Shown here piece by piece: positions 23,933 to 37,636 of a DNA stretch of 64,000 bases (the stretch's first letter is position 1; each line of letters begins with the position of its first letter). A program made the position numbers and the translations under genes. Source of the DNA: Owenia fusiformis (lineage: Eukaryota > Annelida > Polychaeta > Sabellida > Oweniidae); NCBI GenBank assembly GCA_903813345.2, contig CAIIXF020000003.1, positions 33,100,159 to 33,164,158 of the forward strand, written 5' to 3'. Under the pieces are notes generated by a model that saw only the letters and a list, made by a program, of their open reading frames with translations, ran no database searches and had not been told where the DNA came from.

Positions 23933-24405
23933 TGTTTTGAGATGTTGGGTTGAGATTGCAACAATGTTAGGTTGAGATTGCTACAATGTTAGGTTGAGAT
24001 TGCTACAATGTTAGGTTGAGATTTATACAATGTTGGATTGAGGTTTCTACAATGTTGGGTTGAGATTTCTACAATGTTAGGTTGAGATTTCTACAATGTT
24101 AGGTTGAGATTGCTACGATGTTAGGTTGAGATTGCTACAATGTTAGGTTGAGATTGCTACAATGTTAGGTTGAGATTTCTACAATGTTAGGTTGAGATTT
24201 CTACAATGTTAGGTTGAGATTGCTACGATGTTAGGCTGAGATTGCAACAATGTTAGGTTGAGATTGCAACAATGTTAGGCTGAGATTGCAACAATGTTAG
24301 GTTGAGATTTCTACAATGTTAGGTTGAGATTGCTACAATGTTAGGTTGAGATTGCTACAATGTTAGGTTGAGATTGCTATAATGTTATGTTGAAATTGCT
24401 ATAAT
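23933..24405. repeat. 22-bp minisatellite (AATGTTAGGTTGAGATTGCT type)
   Basis: About 21 tandem copies. Two main variants, GATTGCTAC and GATTTCTAC, are interspersed in runs, suggesting local block duplication. Outlying single units occur at about 24740-24790. Confidence 0.95.
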
Positions 24406-25494
24406 ACATTTCTTTTATTGACAAAAGTGTCAAAGCATGACACATTAGTCTATGTACAAACTAAGAAACTAATTTAACTAAAAACTATAGCTACAAACTA
24501 TGAGAATACATAAAATATATACAAGAAGGACTTCAATTGTTAATCATTGTAAATCCTTGCTTAAAGTCTAGATGCATGTGGGATTGGCAGGAAAGCACTC
24601 TAATTGTTAGTTTGCACTAGAATTTTGAAGGAATGGTAAATGTATTTTCCTATATGTCTTTGGATTGAGATATTTTGTTTATTCATGATCCTATCAAAAC
24701 TTGCCTCATTTGAAATAAAATTAAAACTGATCATGACGTATAACTACAATGTTGGGTTGATATTGCTAAAATGTTAGGTACAGATTGAAACGTTATATTG
24801 ATTGTCTATGATATATTATAAATTACAGGTAGAATTTATAATTGTGACCTGAATTGTTCTAAATCATGCTCATCAACATCAATTATGACCTCCTTACGTG
24901 GATTATCAATTAATTCATTCATAAAAAATGATCAAATGATCCCTCCCCATCAACCTGATGCAACGCTGATGTACATTAGCCATGCTAATTACTAGAGAGA
25001 AAAATGTGAAAATGGAAATTGTAATAATTAGCGTATGACAAGTAGCAATTATAGAGAAAATTAGAACGAATTAGGGAGATAATTTCGCAAGCAGATAAAG
25101 CTCTGAGTCGCAAGTGGCTCTTAGTATGTATAAATGATGACAAATAACTAAGGAAGGTTATATAGGAAATTAGAGTTGCATCCATAAAAGTATAAATTTT
25201 ATGATGTCAACCTGGGAATGATTAAAAAGATTAAGTAGCTAATATTGCTTGTTCTTCACATTACAGTGGCCTCACTGTACTAGACTCGTAAAATTAAAGA
25301 TATTCCGTATTATCCGAGCTATAGTGTGTCGGCCATCTTGGATTTTTTGGGGGAAAAGTAAAAAAATCCATCGATCACAGGGACAGATTTTTTTAAAAAG
25401 GTTTGAAGTAGTAGAAAATCAAAAGTTTATACCTATATCACCATCTGAAATATTCTGCCAAATATAGGGGTAAATTCCCCCTACTACGAGGGTT
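24406..25494. other. AT-rich DNA, no gene seen
   Basis: No supported gene; includes an ATGGCCGA-like short motif in reverse at about 25328 (CGGCCATCTTGGATT) seen also in the A elements. Confidence 0.35.
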
Positions 25495-25496
25495 GT

Positions 25497-26270
25497 CCCA
25501 GAAGTAATGCACTATATGCTCTAACTTTATCAATAATTGATATTTTTCCAGGAAATTTTCAGGAAATGTTCCTTAGAGACATTTTGATTATTCTAAAAAT
25601 TTTCATGTTGACTGATAAAACTATATTGATGTTATAATAAAATCAAGTTGGTGAGTTTGGGTAGGGCGGGGCAGGTTATACAGTCACGTCAAAAGGAATA
25701 AAAAATTGAAAATATGAAATAATTAATCGACAAATACCATTTGGTGTAGATATAAGAAGTATGCTCAAAAATACATTTTAAGATACTAAATTACTATGAG
25801 CACATCCTAGATTTAATGGATGTATATTGTACAGTGTCCCATTTCACATTTTCTCAAAATATTGCCCTTTGCATGTTATGTACTTTTGATGCCTGTCAGG
25901 TCAAACACTCTCGGCAATTTCTTCCACTGTGACTTGTGGAGTTTTTGCCTCCCATGTTTGGAGTTGTCATACAAGGTCAAATTATCTCTTTTAAATCTCT
26001 TCTGCCACCCCATAATTGTAGTTCTATCTTGTATATACTCCTTATATACTTTCTTCATGGTAGCATTGTTTTGAATGGCTGTGAGTCCAAGTGAAGTATG
26101 AAATTAGGCCACCAAACGCAAGGGCTTCTGTTGTCAGGTGAGAATTGCAGCCATTTTTGCAATTTCTTGACTGTGACTGAATTTGAATTTGTGACTATTG
26201 AAATGTGGTATTATGGCATCACAGTGCTAAATGTCATTATTTGTACTTGGTTAAAATCATGCTGAATAAA
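25497..26270 (-). mobile_element. Mariner relic with one recognisable end
   Basis: TA at 25495-25496 followed by CGAGGGTTGTCCCAGAAGTA is a typical mariner terminus and resembles the TIR of the element at 1739. No matching right end was found, so the right limit is approximate. An inner inverted pair (GGGTAGGGCGGGGCAGGT at about 25660 and its complement at about 26362-26386) may mark a second insertion or a replaced end. Confidence 0.55.
25876..26058 (-). pseudogene. Mariner transposase fragment, second helix-turn-helix region
   Basis: An open minus-strand frame of 60 codons contains MKKVYKEYIQDRTTIMGWQK followed by RFKRD and HGRQ. This matches the order vYg...SR.TV..W.KRF..G...D....GRP of mariner DNA-binding domains. 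The catalytic domain is absent, because less than 0.4 kb remains before the element end. The frame extends in phase about 14 codons upstream of the ATG, so the true start is unclear. Assignment is from recalled family consensus. Confidence 0.5.
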
Positions 26271-27800
26271 TCTAACAATTTCCCAAACATTTTGACCATT
26301 TAAAGGAAAGAAATATTAGTAAAATAACACTTTAGATATTTTAATAATTAGAAAAATTGGTACCTGCCCCGCCCACCCCTACCCCCATGTTGTTATAGCA
26401 ACCATATTAAGACTTAGCATGACTGACTCCTAGCTATAAAAACTTAGCTTGACAACACCTGGCTGTAACAGTGCAGAATTTCTTAATCATTTGATATTTT
26501 TTTCTTTATTATTATTTGCAATTTATTGTTTTCATGGTTTATATGGTTTCCAGATATTGGTATTTTTCAAATGTTGCCTTTTTTACTTTGTGATTTTGTA
26601 ATTTCAAGAATTTCAAGCTGTTACTGATATAGATATAATAATAGATATAAAACATTCTCTTACCAAACTATCTGCGAAACATTTGGCGATATTCTTTTCA
26701 ACTGTCTCTTTGAAGTTCAATTATATTCTACCTACATGTATTTCTACAAAATATCAAAAAAGACATAACTTAGAACAGGTAGGTACAACAAAGTGTCAAT
26801 TGAAAGAGTTCTAATCAGAAGCAATCTTTGTAGTTCATATAGTGATTCTTTTCTACAAGCAGTGATCTTCGCAGACCCCTTATTATTCAGTCCCATGTAT
26901 TGAAATCCCGTTTTAATTGAACACGATAAATAACATCAACTCAAAATGCAAGCTAAACAAAGCTGGAGCCTATTAAGTCAGTAAACTTCTCACAGAATGC
27001 TATTTAAATTACTTGTGTTTTTATGTTGAAAAGCAAGTCAAATATTTAATTAATGAATATATTTTTCAAAAGATTGCCTTTGAACAAAAGATGGTGTTTT
27101 TGAGATATTAGGAGAGATTTGAATGCAACTTAATACTGGTAAGTTTACTCAGCCTAAGAATGTTGTATTCAAGTAAACAATTTTCATTCCTAATTTTTTT
27201 GAATAGTAAGTCTACGTTTGCATAAAGTTTCATTATTTAACCTGCGGTTTAATTTCTGATTACAAAATTAAGTGTTTTCCGAGACAAATTCACAAATATA
27301 CGTTTAAGATTACAAAAAATATTTTAAAAAATGAAAAAGGGAAATACCTCCCTGATATTAAACAAAAGTGACTAAATGCCAATCAAAAACTTAAGATTAA
27401 TAAAAGAAAAAGGAAAATTCATAAAGTTCTAGTCTATGTAAATCTTCTAAGCTCAGGTTAAGTAGTAGGTCACCCTCAGCTTTCTTAAGAAAAATAGTTG
27501 AATAAATTTCTTGAATAACTGATTTAAAACAAACAGATTCAGAAGTTGACACAGAAATAATTTTTCAATTATAACAACACCATGTTGTAACATCCTTGTC
27601 AATATCATGTTTGTGTAAATGCTGGTTTGGTAATGTGAAGACACCACAATAAGGCAGACATATAAATATTTGTAAACCAGTGTCCTCTCATCATTTTACA
27701 TATCATCATCTTTTCCCTCTTCATTAGGAGTTTGAGTAATAATGCAATGATGTAATAACACAATACAACATCTTTATTATTTCACCAAGATGGTTCTTCT
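26271..27800. other. AT-rich DNA, no gene seen
   Basis: No recognisable gene. Confidence 0.4.
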
Positions 27801-28145
27801 CTAAGTTGATTTTCTTCATATTTATTTCTACAATGCGGCTTTCCCCACATTGATTTTGTACTAAGTTGGTTTTTTACCATTTGGGTTTTTACCATGTTGC
27901 TTTTCCCAAATTAGCTTTTCACTAGGTTTATAATCACCAAGTTGTTCTTCCCCAAGTTGCCCTTCTTCTAGTTGGTTTACCCAAAGTTTGTCTTGCACTA
28001 CACTTTTCACCATTTTAATTTTTACCAACTTGATTTTGCCCAATTTGGGTTTTTCTGGTTGGTTTCCAATTTGGTTTTCACCAAGTTAGTTTTCACTGTG
28101 TTTCAACCAAGTCACTTTTTCACTTTTCACCCAGTTGGCTTCATC
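27800..28145. repeat. Degenerate CAAGTTGGTTTT(T/C)CAC minisatellite
   Basis: About 20 diverged units of 15-18 bp (CCAAGTTGGTTTTTC, CCAAGTTGTTCTTCC). Frames of about 60 codons on both strands are its translations. Confidence 0.75.
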
Positions 28146-28597
28146 TTCTATTAGACATCTTATCATGCATACAATTCACCTCATGTATGAGTACTGCCAT
28201 AGTAAAACAGTATTACTTGACAACAATAAGTTCTAGTTTAATCTTGAAGTATTATCTATTTTATTTCTCCTCGAGTTAATCAAGCAAAAATGATGTACAA
28301 GTATTTCATCCCCTTACAAGTTCCTTCAGGTTCTTTTAGTCAGAGATATCTATTTATCAACAGCTACTACCCTTTTATATATTTCTAAAGTACAACCTTT
28401 TCATCCATGGAGTCACTTAGATCTAGTAAACGAGTACATGTACTATGTAAGTCAAGATATATGATATTTAATTTTTTTAAAGCTTAGAAATATATCATCC
28501 TGCTTTTGTTACATAATCTTAGTAATATAGTACATCTAGAGTTTGATGTAAAGCTTATATTAAGGAGGTTAAGACACACATTTTTAAAACTTATGTA

Positions 28598-30490
28598 TGT
28601 GTAACTTATATAAGCTTAGAGATATAGTGTCTTATTTTTGTTATATAAGATTAGAGATAAAGTGTCTTGCTTTTGCTATATAAGCTTTGTGATAAAGTGT
28701 CTTGCTTTTGTTATATAAGCGTAGAGATAAAGTGTCTTGCTTTTGTTATATAAGCTTAGAGATATAGTGTCTTGCTTTTATTATGTAAGCTTAGAGATAA
28801 AGTGTCTTGCTTTTGTTATATAAGCTTAGAGATATAGTGTCTTGCTTTTGTTATGTAAGCTTAGAGATAAAGTGTCTTGCTTTTGTTATATAAGCTTAGA
28901 GATATAGTATTTTGCTTTTATTATATCAGCTTAGAGATATAGTGTCTTGTTTTTGTTATATAAGCTTAGAGATATAGTGTCTTGTTTTTGTTATATAAGC
29001 TTAGAGATATAGTATTTTGCTTTTATTATATCAGCTTAGAGATATAGTGTCTTGTTTTTGTTATATAAGCTTAGAGATATAGTGTCTTGTTTTTGTTATA
29101 TAAGCTTAGAGATATAGTGTCTTGCTTTTGTTATATAAGCTTAGAGATATAGTATCTTGCTTTTGTTATATAAGCTTAGAGATATAGTGTCTTGGCTTTG
29201 TTATATAAGCTTAGAGATATAGTGTCTTGCTTTTGTTATATAAGCTTAGAGATAAAGTGTCTTGTTTTTGTTATGTAAGCTTAGAGATATAGTGGTTTCC
29301 CTTTGTTATATAAGCTTAGAGATATAGTGTATTGCTTTTGTTATATAAGCTTAGAGATATAGTGTCATGCTTTTGTTATATAAGCTTAGAGATAGTGTCT
29401 TGCTTTTGTTATATAAGCTTAGAGATATAGTGGTTTCCTTTTGTTATATAAGCTTAGAGATAATGTGGTTTCCTTTTGTTATATAAGCTTAGAGATATAG
29501 TGTCTTGCTTTTGTTATATAAGCTTAGAGATATAGTGTCTTGCTTTTGTTATATAAGCGTAGAGATAAAGTGTCTTGCTTTTGTTATATAAGCTTAGAGA
29601 TATGATATCTTGCTTTTGTTATATAAGCTTAGAGATAAAGTGTCTTGCTTTTGTTATATAAGCCAAGAGATATAATGTCTTGCTTTTGTTATATAAGCTT
29701 AGAGATATAGTGTCTTGCTTTTGTTATATAAGCTTAGAGATATAGTATCTTGCTTTTTTATATAAGCTTAGAGATATAGTGTCTTACTTTTGTTATATAA
29801 GCTTAGAGATATAGTGTCTTGTTTTTGTAATATAAGCTTAGAGATATAGTGTCTTACTTTTGTTCTATAAGCTTAGAGATAAAGTGTCTTCCTTTTGTTA
29901 TATAAGCTTAGAGATATAGTATCTTGCTTTTGTTATGTAAGTTTAGAGATATAGTGTCTTGATTTTGTTATATAAGCTTAGAGATATAGTTTCTTGTTTT
30001 TGTTATATAAGCTTAGAGATATAGTGTCTTCCTTTTGTTATATAAGCTTAGAGATATAGTGTCTTCCTTTTGTTATATAAGCTTAGAGATATAGTGTCTT
30101 CCTTTTGTTATATAAGCTTAGAGATAAAGTGTCTTCCTTTTGTTATATAAGCCAAGAGATATAGTGGTTTCCTTTTGTTATATAAGCCAAGAGATATAGT
30201 CTCTTGCTTTTGTTATATAAGCTTAGAGATATAGTGTCTTGCTTTTGTTATATAAGCTTAGAGATATAGTGGTTTCCTTTTGTTATATAAGCTAAGAGAT
30301 ATAGTGGTTTCCTTTTGTTATATAAGCTAAGAGATATAGTGTCTTGCTTTTGTTATATAAGCTTAGAGATAAAGTGTCTTGTTTTTGTTATATAAGCTTA
30401 GAGATATAGAGTCTTGCTTTTGTTATATAAGCTTAGAGATAAAGTGTCTTGTTTTTGTCATATAAGCTTAGAGATATTATGTGTTCCTAT
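28598..30490. repeat. 35-bp satellite array (AAGCTTAGAGATATAGTGTC type)
   Basis: About 54 tandem 35-bp units, most containing AAGCTTAGAGATA and TTTTGTTATAT. Variants (GTGGTTTCC, AGTATTTTG, AGCCAAGAG) occur in local runs. A three-unit block of 105 bp is directly repeated (marker AGTATTTTGC at 28906 and 29011). Diverged single units persist on both sides to about 28450 and 31450. Confidence 0.97.
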
Positions 30491-32204
30491 TGTAATAAAA
30501 GCTTTGTGATATGAGTGGGTTGGTTTTTATGTCCATGAAGCCTATCATGTTACATATGCAGAAAATTCGGATAAGATACGATCTAATTTCTCTTTTCAAA
30601 GAATAGAACAGCTTAAACCCTGGACTTTAACAGGATATAAAATATTATAAAATGTTCTTAACCTAATTTAGTTCTATGTATTTTATGTTATGTTATAATT
30701 AAATCAAACATTACAATTATAGTGGGTGGGCTAGTAAAGAGACTTTTAAAGAACTCAACCATTCACAAACAAAACATATTCAAAGACCACACATAAAGCA
30801 TTCTATGCATGCTCAAAATATTAACTATAAAATTGACCTAAGTTAAGGCATATAATTTACTTGTCTAAGTTTAGAGATACTATACCATATCTGTGTGTTA
30901 GTTAGGCTTTGAACCATTGTGGCTTACCTTTTATATCAGTTTAGCCAATCAGGATATTGTTTTAATTGTTTAGCTAAGTTTACAGATACAGTGTCTGCCC
31001 TGGTTATGTCACCACCAGGATATCATTGTTATAGTCTCAAACTTTATTTGTGGATGATGTTCGGCAGTCAGTAGATGGTGTCCTGCAGTCAACATTCGGT
31101 GTTTGATGTTTGAAATCTGTCACAAATGGCAGGTAGTTAGATCATTTTGCTGTAAGATTTGAAATAAATAGAAATTCATCATAAGTTTAGACATGCAGTC
31201 ATAGTTGTTTCACATAAAATGAGAGATATGGTTTGTTATATAAAGTTTTATACCTTTTAAGAGACACTACCTTGGCTTTGTAAAATAAGCTTTCATGTTT
31301 TGATTTGATAATCTTAATGTATTAATTAGCTTAGAGATTTTTAGATTATATAAACATTGAGGTACAATGTCAGTATTTGTCCTAGAAACTTGCAAAGCTC
31401 CGTTTTAATATATTAGCTTTAAGATACTAGTTTCTTGCTTTAGCATAACCAAATAAAGACATCTATTTTGAAAGATAATGATATGCTTTTGTTTAATATA
31501 AGTTAGAAGAATTGACTTATTAACTCCACGTGAAGTGGTGCTCCGAGGCCTTGTCTACTTGATCGCTCGGTGCACAGATGCCGAATTGCAACTAATCATT
31601 AAGGCATCCAATTACGTATCTAATTGCAAATCTATATGTAAATTATAAGGAGGAAACTTATTGATTTTCACCAATCCTTAAAGCACTTTATCATCGAACC
31701 TACCCAAACAAATATTTCTACAGGAATAATTGTTTGTTTTTTCCGTTTCTCATTCTTATGATATACATGACTGAAATCACTGGATATGTGATATTTTTAA
31801 CACTAAACACTTATCTTCCTTGTTTATGGTTAGTATTTTCCCCTCCATATCTCTCTATCTACCAAGGAATATCATGATCAGTTTTATTAAGTGTGTTATT
31901 GGGAAGACATTTTTATATGTAAATCACCAGAAATAATTTAGTTCAATTTCCAGTGCATCTCTTTTTAGAGATTTAGAAATTAAGATAAGATTAGGAATTG
32001 GAGTACTAAAAAAGTTCATCATCATATTATGTAGCTGGCAACATAGGTTGCCTAAATAGTACAAGAGAGAGGAAAGATCAAGTTGGCACACACTACAGAG
32101 TTTACATCATAAAGCACATATAAATCAAGCACACATCACAAAGCACACATTTATGAAGCACACATTTATGAAGCATATTCTAGAAAACAGCAACTCCATG
32201 GAGT
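30491..32204. other. Decaying satellite fringe, then AT-rich DNA
   Basis: To about 31450, isolated motifs such as TTTAGAGATAC and TTGGCTTTGTAAAATAAGCTT look like worn 35-bp units. After that I see nothing recognisable. A short GC-richer patch lies at 31525-31590. Confidence 0.5.
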
Positions 32205-32214
32205 AACAAATCCT

Positions 32215-33120
32215 ACCAAACAAACAATCTAATTAGATGCTAAAAACACTTTAAGCCAATGGTAGGGGGAGGTAATCTAATTAGATGCTCAAAAATACTT
32301 TAGGCCATGGGGGGGGGGGCAATCAAATTAGATGCTAAAAAACACTTTAAGCCAATGGGGCAATCAAATTAGATGCTAAAACACTTAAAGCCAAATGGGA
32401 ACAATCCACCTAGATGCTAAAAACACTTTAAGCCAAAGGGGACAATCAAATTAGATGCTAAAACACTTAAAGCCAAATGGGAACAATCCACCTAGATGCT
32501 AAAAACACTTTAAGCCAAAGGGGGCAATCAAATTAGATGCTAAAACACTTAAAGCCAAATGGGAACAATCCACCTAGATGCTAAAAACACTTTAAGCCAA
32601 AGGGGCAATCAAATTAGATGCTAAAACACTTAAAGCCAAATGGGAACAATCCACCTAGATGCTAAAAACACTTTAGGCCAATGGGGGCAATCAAATTAGA
32701 TGCTAAAACACTTAAAGCCAAATGGGAACAATCTACCTAGATGCTAAAAACACTTTAAGCCAAAGGGGGCAATCAAATTAGATGCTGAAACACTTAAAGC
32801 CAAATGGGAACAATCCACCTAGATGCTAAAAACACTTTAAGCCAAAGGGGGCAATCAAATTAGATGCTAAAACACTTAAAGCCAAATTGGAACAATCCAC
32901 CTAGATGCTAAAAACACTTTAGGCCAATGGGGGCAATCAAATTAGATGCTAAAACACTTAAAGCCAAATGGGAACAATCTACCTATATGCTAAAAACACT
33001 TTAGGCCAAAGGGGGCAATCAAATTAGATGCTAAAACACTTAAAGCCAATTGGGAACAATCCACCTAGATGTTAAATCACTTTAGGCCAATGGGGACAAT
33101 CAAATTAGATGCTAAAAACA
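32215..33120. repeat. 41-bp satellite organised as 82-bp dimers
   Basis: Two 41-bp monomer types alternate strictly in the core. One starts CAATCAAATTAGATGC and ends with CCAAATGGGAA. The other starts CAATCCACCTAGATGC and ends with CCAAAGGGGG. About nine dimers lie between 32344 and 33060, and the outer monomers are irregular. This is a true higher-order repeat. Confidence 0.95.
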
Positions 33121-33124
33121 GGAA

Positions 33125-33905
33125 GTTCTTTTTTAGGTAAGCCACTAACAATTGAAAAAGATGTACATGTAGGTCAATAGCAGTTCAGTCATAAGGCAAG
33201 CCAAATCAGATCTATGCCAAAAGGGGCAATGCTCTTAAATCTTAGATGTTAAAGTCAAGGGACAGTTCTCTTTTGAACTAAGCCAAAGAAGCAGTTCTCT
33301 TTTGATCTTGGCCAGTAGCAAAAATATTTTCCAAAATAAAACTAGTTTAGCCTCATGGGTTTTAAAGGCTTATTGATTTGCGGTAACAAGAGAGTAGTTA
33401 AAGACTGGGCTAACTAGGAATTCACTTTACAAAATAGATTAAAAAATAAGTTGATAGTTAATTAGCCTTTATTGTAAGGCACTTCAGTCATGGCAGGAAT
33501 TATTCGATTTTTGCTGAAAACACCTTCCAACAAATTCCAAAACTAGTGTGGCGTTACCTTTCATCATCTCACCATAGGAAATAGGATCAGACTTCTTATT
33601 CTTGTGTTTTATTAACAATAGAATCCCATCAAAGTTTGAAGAATTTATTTCTTGGAAATTTCTCATTTTAGAGAAATAAAAATGAATCATAATTAACATA
33701 TCTGCCTAGGAGGAAGAAAATTGAAGCAAGTAATTAATTTATCTTTATAATTGCATTCAATCTCGTTTTCTATCATGCTTATGGTGAAAGAGATGGCCAT
33801 ATAGGAATTGAATATCCATATCTACTTATTGGTTTTCTTCTTAGATTTGTGAGATGATATAAGTATGAACAAAATGGGTCTGGGATGCATTAATTAATGC
33901 ATTAA
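33125..33905. other. AT-rich DNA with a few worn satellite units
   Basis: Isolated GCCAAA...GGGGCAAT pieces to about 33300, then nothing recognisable. The palindrome ATGCATTAATTAATGCATTA lies at 33887-33908. Confidence 0.4.
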
Positions 33906-33907
33906 TT

Positions 33908-34131
33908 AATACCAAATAAACACTTCTATGGGAACACCCCTCAATGTGAACAAGAACATTTCAATGTGAAAACCTCTCAATTGGAACACTTGCATGGGAA
34001 CACCTCTCAATGTGAACAAGAACATCTCAATGTGAAAACTTCTCAATTTGGAACAATTCCATGGGAACACCTCTCAATGTGAACACATGTCAATGTGAAC
34101 ATGTTATATACTTCAGACAGGTTTTACTGTA
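33908..34131 (-). mobile_element. TACAGTAAAACCTG-family MITE, right end intact
   Basis: Ends CAGACAGGTTTTACTGTA at 34131. The interior is an expanded GGGAACACCTCTCAATGTGAA array. The left TIR is lost. Confidence 0.6.
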
Positions 34132-36165
34132 AATGCTTAAATCCTCAATTCAGATAACACTAAAAAGGCCCTTCTGGTGTAGATTATTGACTAATTTGAA
34201 TAAAAATAAAATTACTATTAAATCTGACATTAATTTGACTTGTAAGTATCCATTCTTAACTCTGATAGGATTACGTGAGACATTTGTTGAGTAGAAGGGT
34301 TCTTTCAAGGGGTCTTCAGGGCTGATCAGTCTGAGTGTCACGACTAGGAGGGTGTTATTGAATATTCCGGGAAAGTTAAAATATAGAACTAACAGTGATT
34401 GAAATTGAAAATTGAAATTCACAGATCAAACAAACCAACTAATTGGTTCAATGATTATATCACATTTAAGATCTTATTCCACTATTTCAAGTAGGGAAAT
34501 GAGATTAAAGTAATTAGTCGCTAAGATTTACGGAAATTTGAACAAAAGGCTCAACCATATTTGGATAATAGACCAGTCATATTTGGACAACAATTTGCCA
34601 AAAGATTTTGAAATAACATTACATTGGTTTAACTCAGAAAATGAATACCCACACACTAGACCTCAAATAGAGCCCTGTTTGCTAAATATTTAACTATTTC
34701 TCTTAGAGATTTTCTATCATTTACTTATGAAAGTCAAATAGTTGCCATTTAGCAATATCTAACCAATCGACTAATGGTAATTTATTAATCTACAAAAACC
34801 CAAAGAATTAAGCGCAAAATGAATGGGTATTTAATGAACTTTTCTCTTGAAATTCTTTAATCCAAATCCGGGCTGAAATTAGTACTTAGAAATAAGATTT
34901 GCCGAGAGTTATTAATATTTCAGTAAAGGGAATAATATGATTAGTAAGAATGCGATGGCGTTGGTGAAATATTTCTCAGTGAAAACGCATGATTGATTGC
35001 ATTAGGAACATTGGATTAAAATCACATGTAATAACATAAAGTGACATTCTTTAAGCTTCACTAAAACTTTGATCTAAAGATCAAAAATCAAAATCAATAG
35101 TTTTGTGTCACACCCTCTGTAACTTAATGTTTGTTATGGGGTTGAAAAAAGACACCCATGATTTATTGAAATAATCACACAGGTCATCATTCATATGGTT
35201 TGAGGGTGTTAGGACAAGAACTATTGTCATATTCTAATATGGGCATATTTCTGATGAACCTTATGAAAGAAATAAGTCTCTTATTAAGTTATTCTCCCCA
35301 TTTTCTCTCATAAGGGAATACAGTTCTCATTTATGATATGTTTTATCCAAGAAACTTTCCAATCTGGTCAAAATATCTCTCCTAATTTTTCATAAACCAA
35401 ATTCTCAACTAGCTGGGCCACAAGGTTACTGCAATGGGAGATCACGGCAATAATGGTTATAACTTTGACATAATGACTTATATCAGAGATTTTGACGTTT
35501 AATTGTCAGCCTGTCCCGTTATCTGTTAAAACATCATTCCTTGAGTCTTACCATAAATACATTGCCTTATTTGGGCTATTAGTATAAAACCTCATCATCA
35601 AAGTAAATCTTGATCATTTTGCGTCTTTAATTCCCAGCTTTTTAATAGGACAATATTCTGATTGGTTGATTGTTTCTGGTAAATTTAACTCGTAATTGTC
35701 TTTTCGGAAGAATACTTCTCAGCATTGAGAGTGGTTTTCTGATTTTTAATCTGCGGAATTAAGCCTGAATCTAACTAATGAACTTTGCAATTTGATTCTC
35801 CAAAGAGTTTAAGAAAACGCTTCATGTTCTTGCGGAGTATTTTGGATAGCCATATATTCTACAAAAACATTATCAGAGAAAATTGAACAGTATGTGAACA
35901 ATGCCGAAACAAGCTTAATGGTAAATAGTTATGTATATACTGAGCGAGTCTGCACCAAAATCCATACACAATACAGCATGAAAATCATGAGATTCATAAC
36001 CAGTAAAAACATAATTTAGAAAGATAATTCCCAGGTGGCACCAAATTCTTTGCCTTGATTAAGAAGATAATTCCAAGAAACAACATAAGAGTCAGTCGTC
36101 TATTTGAGCTGAGTGTTAGAAATATTCTGACCATCTATATGCATAAATTCACTCACTGTATTGTA
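34132..36165. other. AT-rich DNA, no gene seen
   Basis: No recognisable gene, RNA or sharp repeat. Confidence 0.4.
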
Positions 36166-36169
36166 TAAT

Positions 36170-36305
36170 ATAGTGCTACAATTATTCCTCAACATTTGTA
36201 CAATTGTACAATAATATGTTACAATTATACCTTAATAATTGTATAATTGTACAATATTATGGTACAATTATTACTCAATGATTGTACAATAATATTCTAC
36301 AATCA
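36170..36305. repeat. Palindromic TTGTACAA-rich minisatellite
   Basis: Six or so copies of ATTGTACAAT and TACAATTAT separated by AT spacers; almost any sub-segment can fold on itself. Confidence 0.7.
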
Positions 36306-36309
36306 TTCC

Positions 36310-37330
36310 TATATAAATAAAAGATGATACAAGTATAATCATGTGATTTTTTCCTCACTTTTTAAGGCAAATGGAAAGTGAAGCAATGAAGCATAATACA
36401 CCGCGATCTGGTAAAATAATTGCCTAATAAGGAATATTCTTCAGAGTATACCAAGAAAAGCCTAGAAGGCAATTCTAAGAATTTTAAACTTTGAAATGGA
36501 TTTTCAGACTAAATGAATTACATGGATTTCAATATTGATGTGACTTGATGTTGATGTGAGGCGTAATGACATTATGATACTTATAGTCTGTTTTGTCAAA
36601 TATTTGGTTTTACTAAGGAGGGAGGGGGGTTATTGATAGTCCCCTTACCTCACCTTGATAGATCTAACACATAGTAGAGAAACAATGATTTTTAAGTCAT
36701 AATTTATATCATAACATCCCTTCTGATCTCAGATCTTAGTTCTTTCTTAACCATGTGCAGAATCCTAATACACAACTAAACATTTCATCATTTTGAAAGG
36801 GTACAAGCAGATTTTCGATGTTATTTTCAAATATTTATGAGGGGGCAGCATTCCATTGTTAAGACATTGGTATGATCGCTGCATTAAATCTATGGTAATA
36901 TACAATAGAACATAGATTTCTGAAGTAAATCGGCGTTATATAGAGGAACTTCAAAATGATGGAGTCAAAATAATTACTTGAGTGACATCTTTCTTTAGAT
37001 AAAAACAACTTTCATCAGAAAAATACTACATGTATTGACAGATTTTGGGGATGGGGTGGGGAAAAGGGAGGGAAAAGGAAAGAGAGAAGCCAAAGGGAAG
37101 GCCTGAAAATCCCCAACATTTATTCTGGAGGTGAACATTATGGTAATATCATTACCAAATTGGCCCATGCCAGTCAAAATAAGATTGCAAAAGAATGCTG
37201 GGAGACAATCTCCCTTGATTGAGTTTGATGGCAGGCAAATTACAGAATTTATGGAGCAACATCATCAGAGTAGCTTTGGTATAAGAATATATCAAATAGA
37301 ACATGAGGTACAATCTAAAGTCAGTAATAC
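36310..37330. other. AT-rich DNA with a purine-rich tract
   Basis: No gene seen. A G/A-rich stretch lies at 37045-37095. Confidence 0.4.
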
Positions 37331-37334
37331 ATAA

Positions 37335-37415
37335 AGCAATTAAAAATAAAGCAATTAAAAATATAAATAAAATAAAAAATAAAATAAATAAAAATAAAAT
37401 AAATATATATAAATG
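37335..37415. repeat. A-rich simple repeat (AAATAAAATAA)
   Basis: Low-complexity AAATAAA/AATAAAAT run. Confidence 0.85.
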
Positions 37416-37547
37416 AGAATATTCATCATATTAGAACATATCTGTAATGCTTCAGCACTCATACTGTATAAGAATGAAATTATAATACAAAATAAATAAA
37501 ACAAGGCATTAAACATGCAAAGTGTCACTACCTTCCATTTGCTACAC

Positions 37548-37636
37548 ATACAGAACACCAACCACCTAACACCATCAACAAAAAAAAGTTGGAAGAGCAT
37601 AATAACAATTTTCCACCACTTGTGGCGGTGACATAA
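37548..37636 (+). mobile_element. Solo right end of a C-type TIR element
   Basis: The ACCAACCACCTAACACCATC segment followed by ACAATTTTCCACCAC and GTGGCGGTGACATAA matches, in order, the right end of the element at 40284-40887. The rest of the element is absent. Confidence 0.5.

Noticed and set aside
28598-33120. CRISPR-like regular repeats
   Set aside because: Units are contiguous with no unique spacers, there are no cas-like genes, and the setting is eukaryotic; these are satellites.
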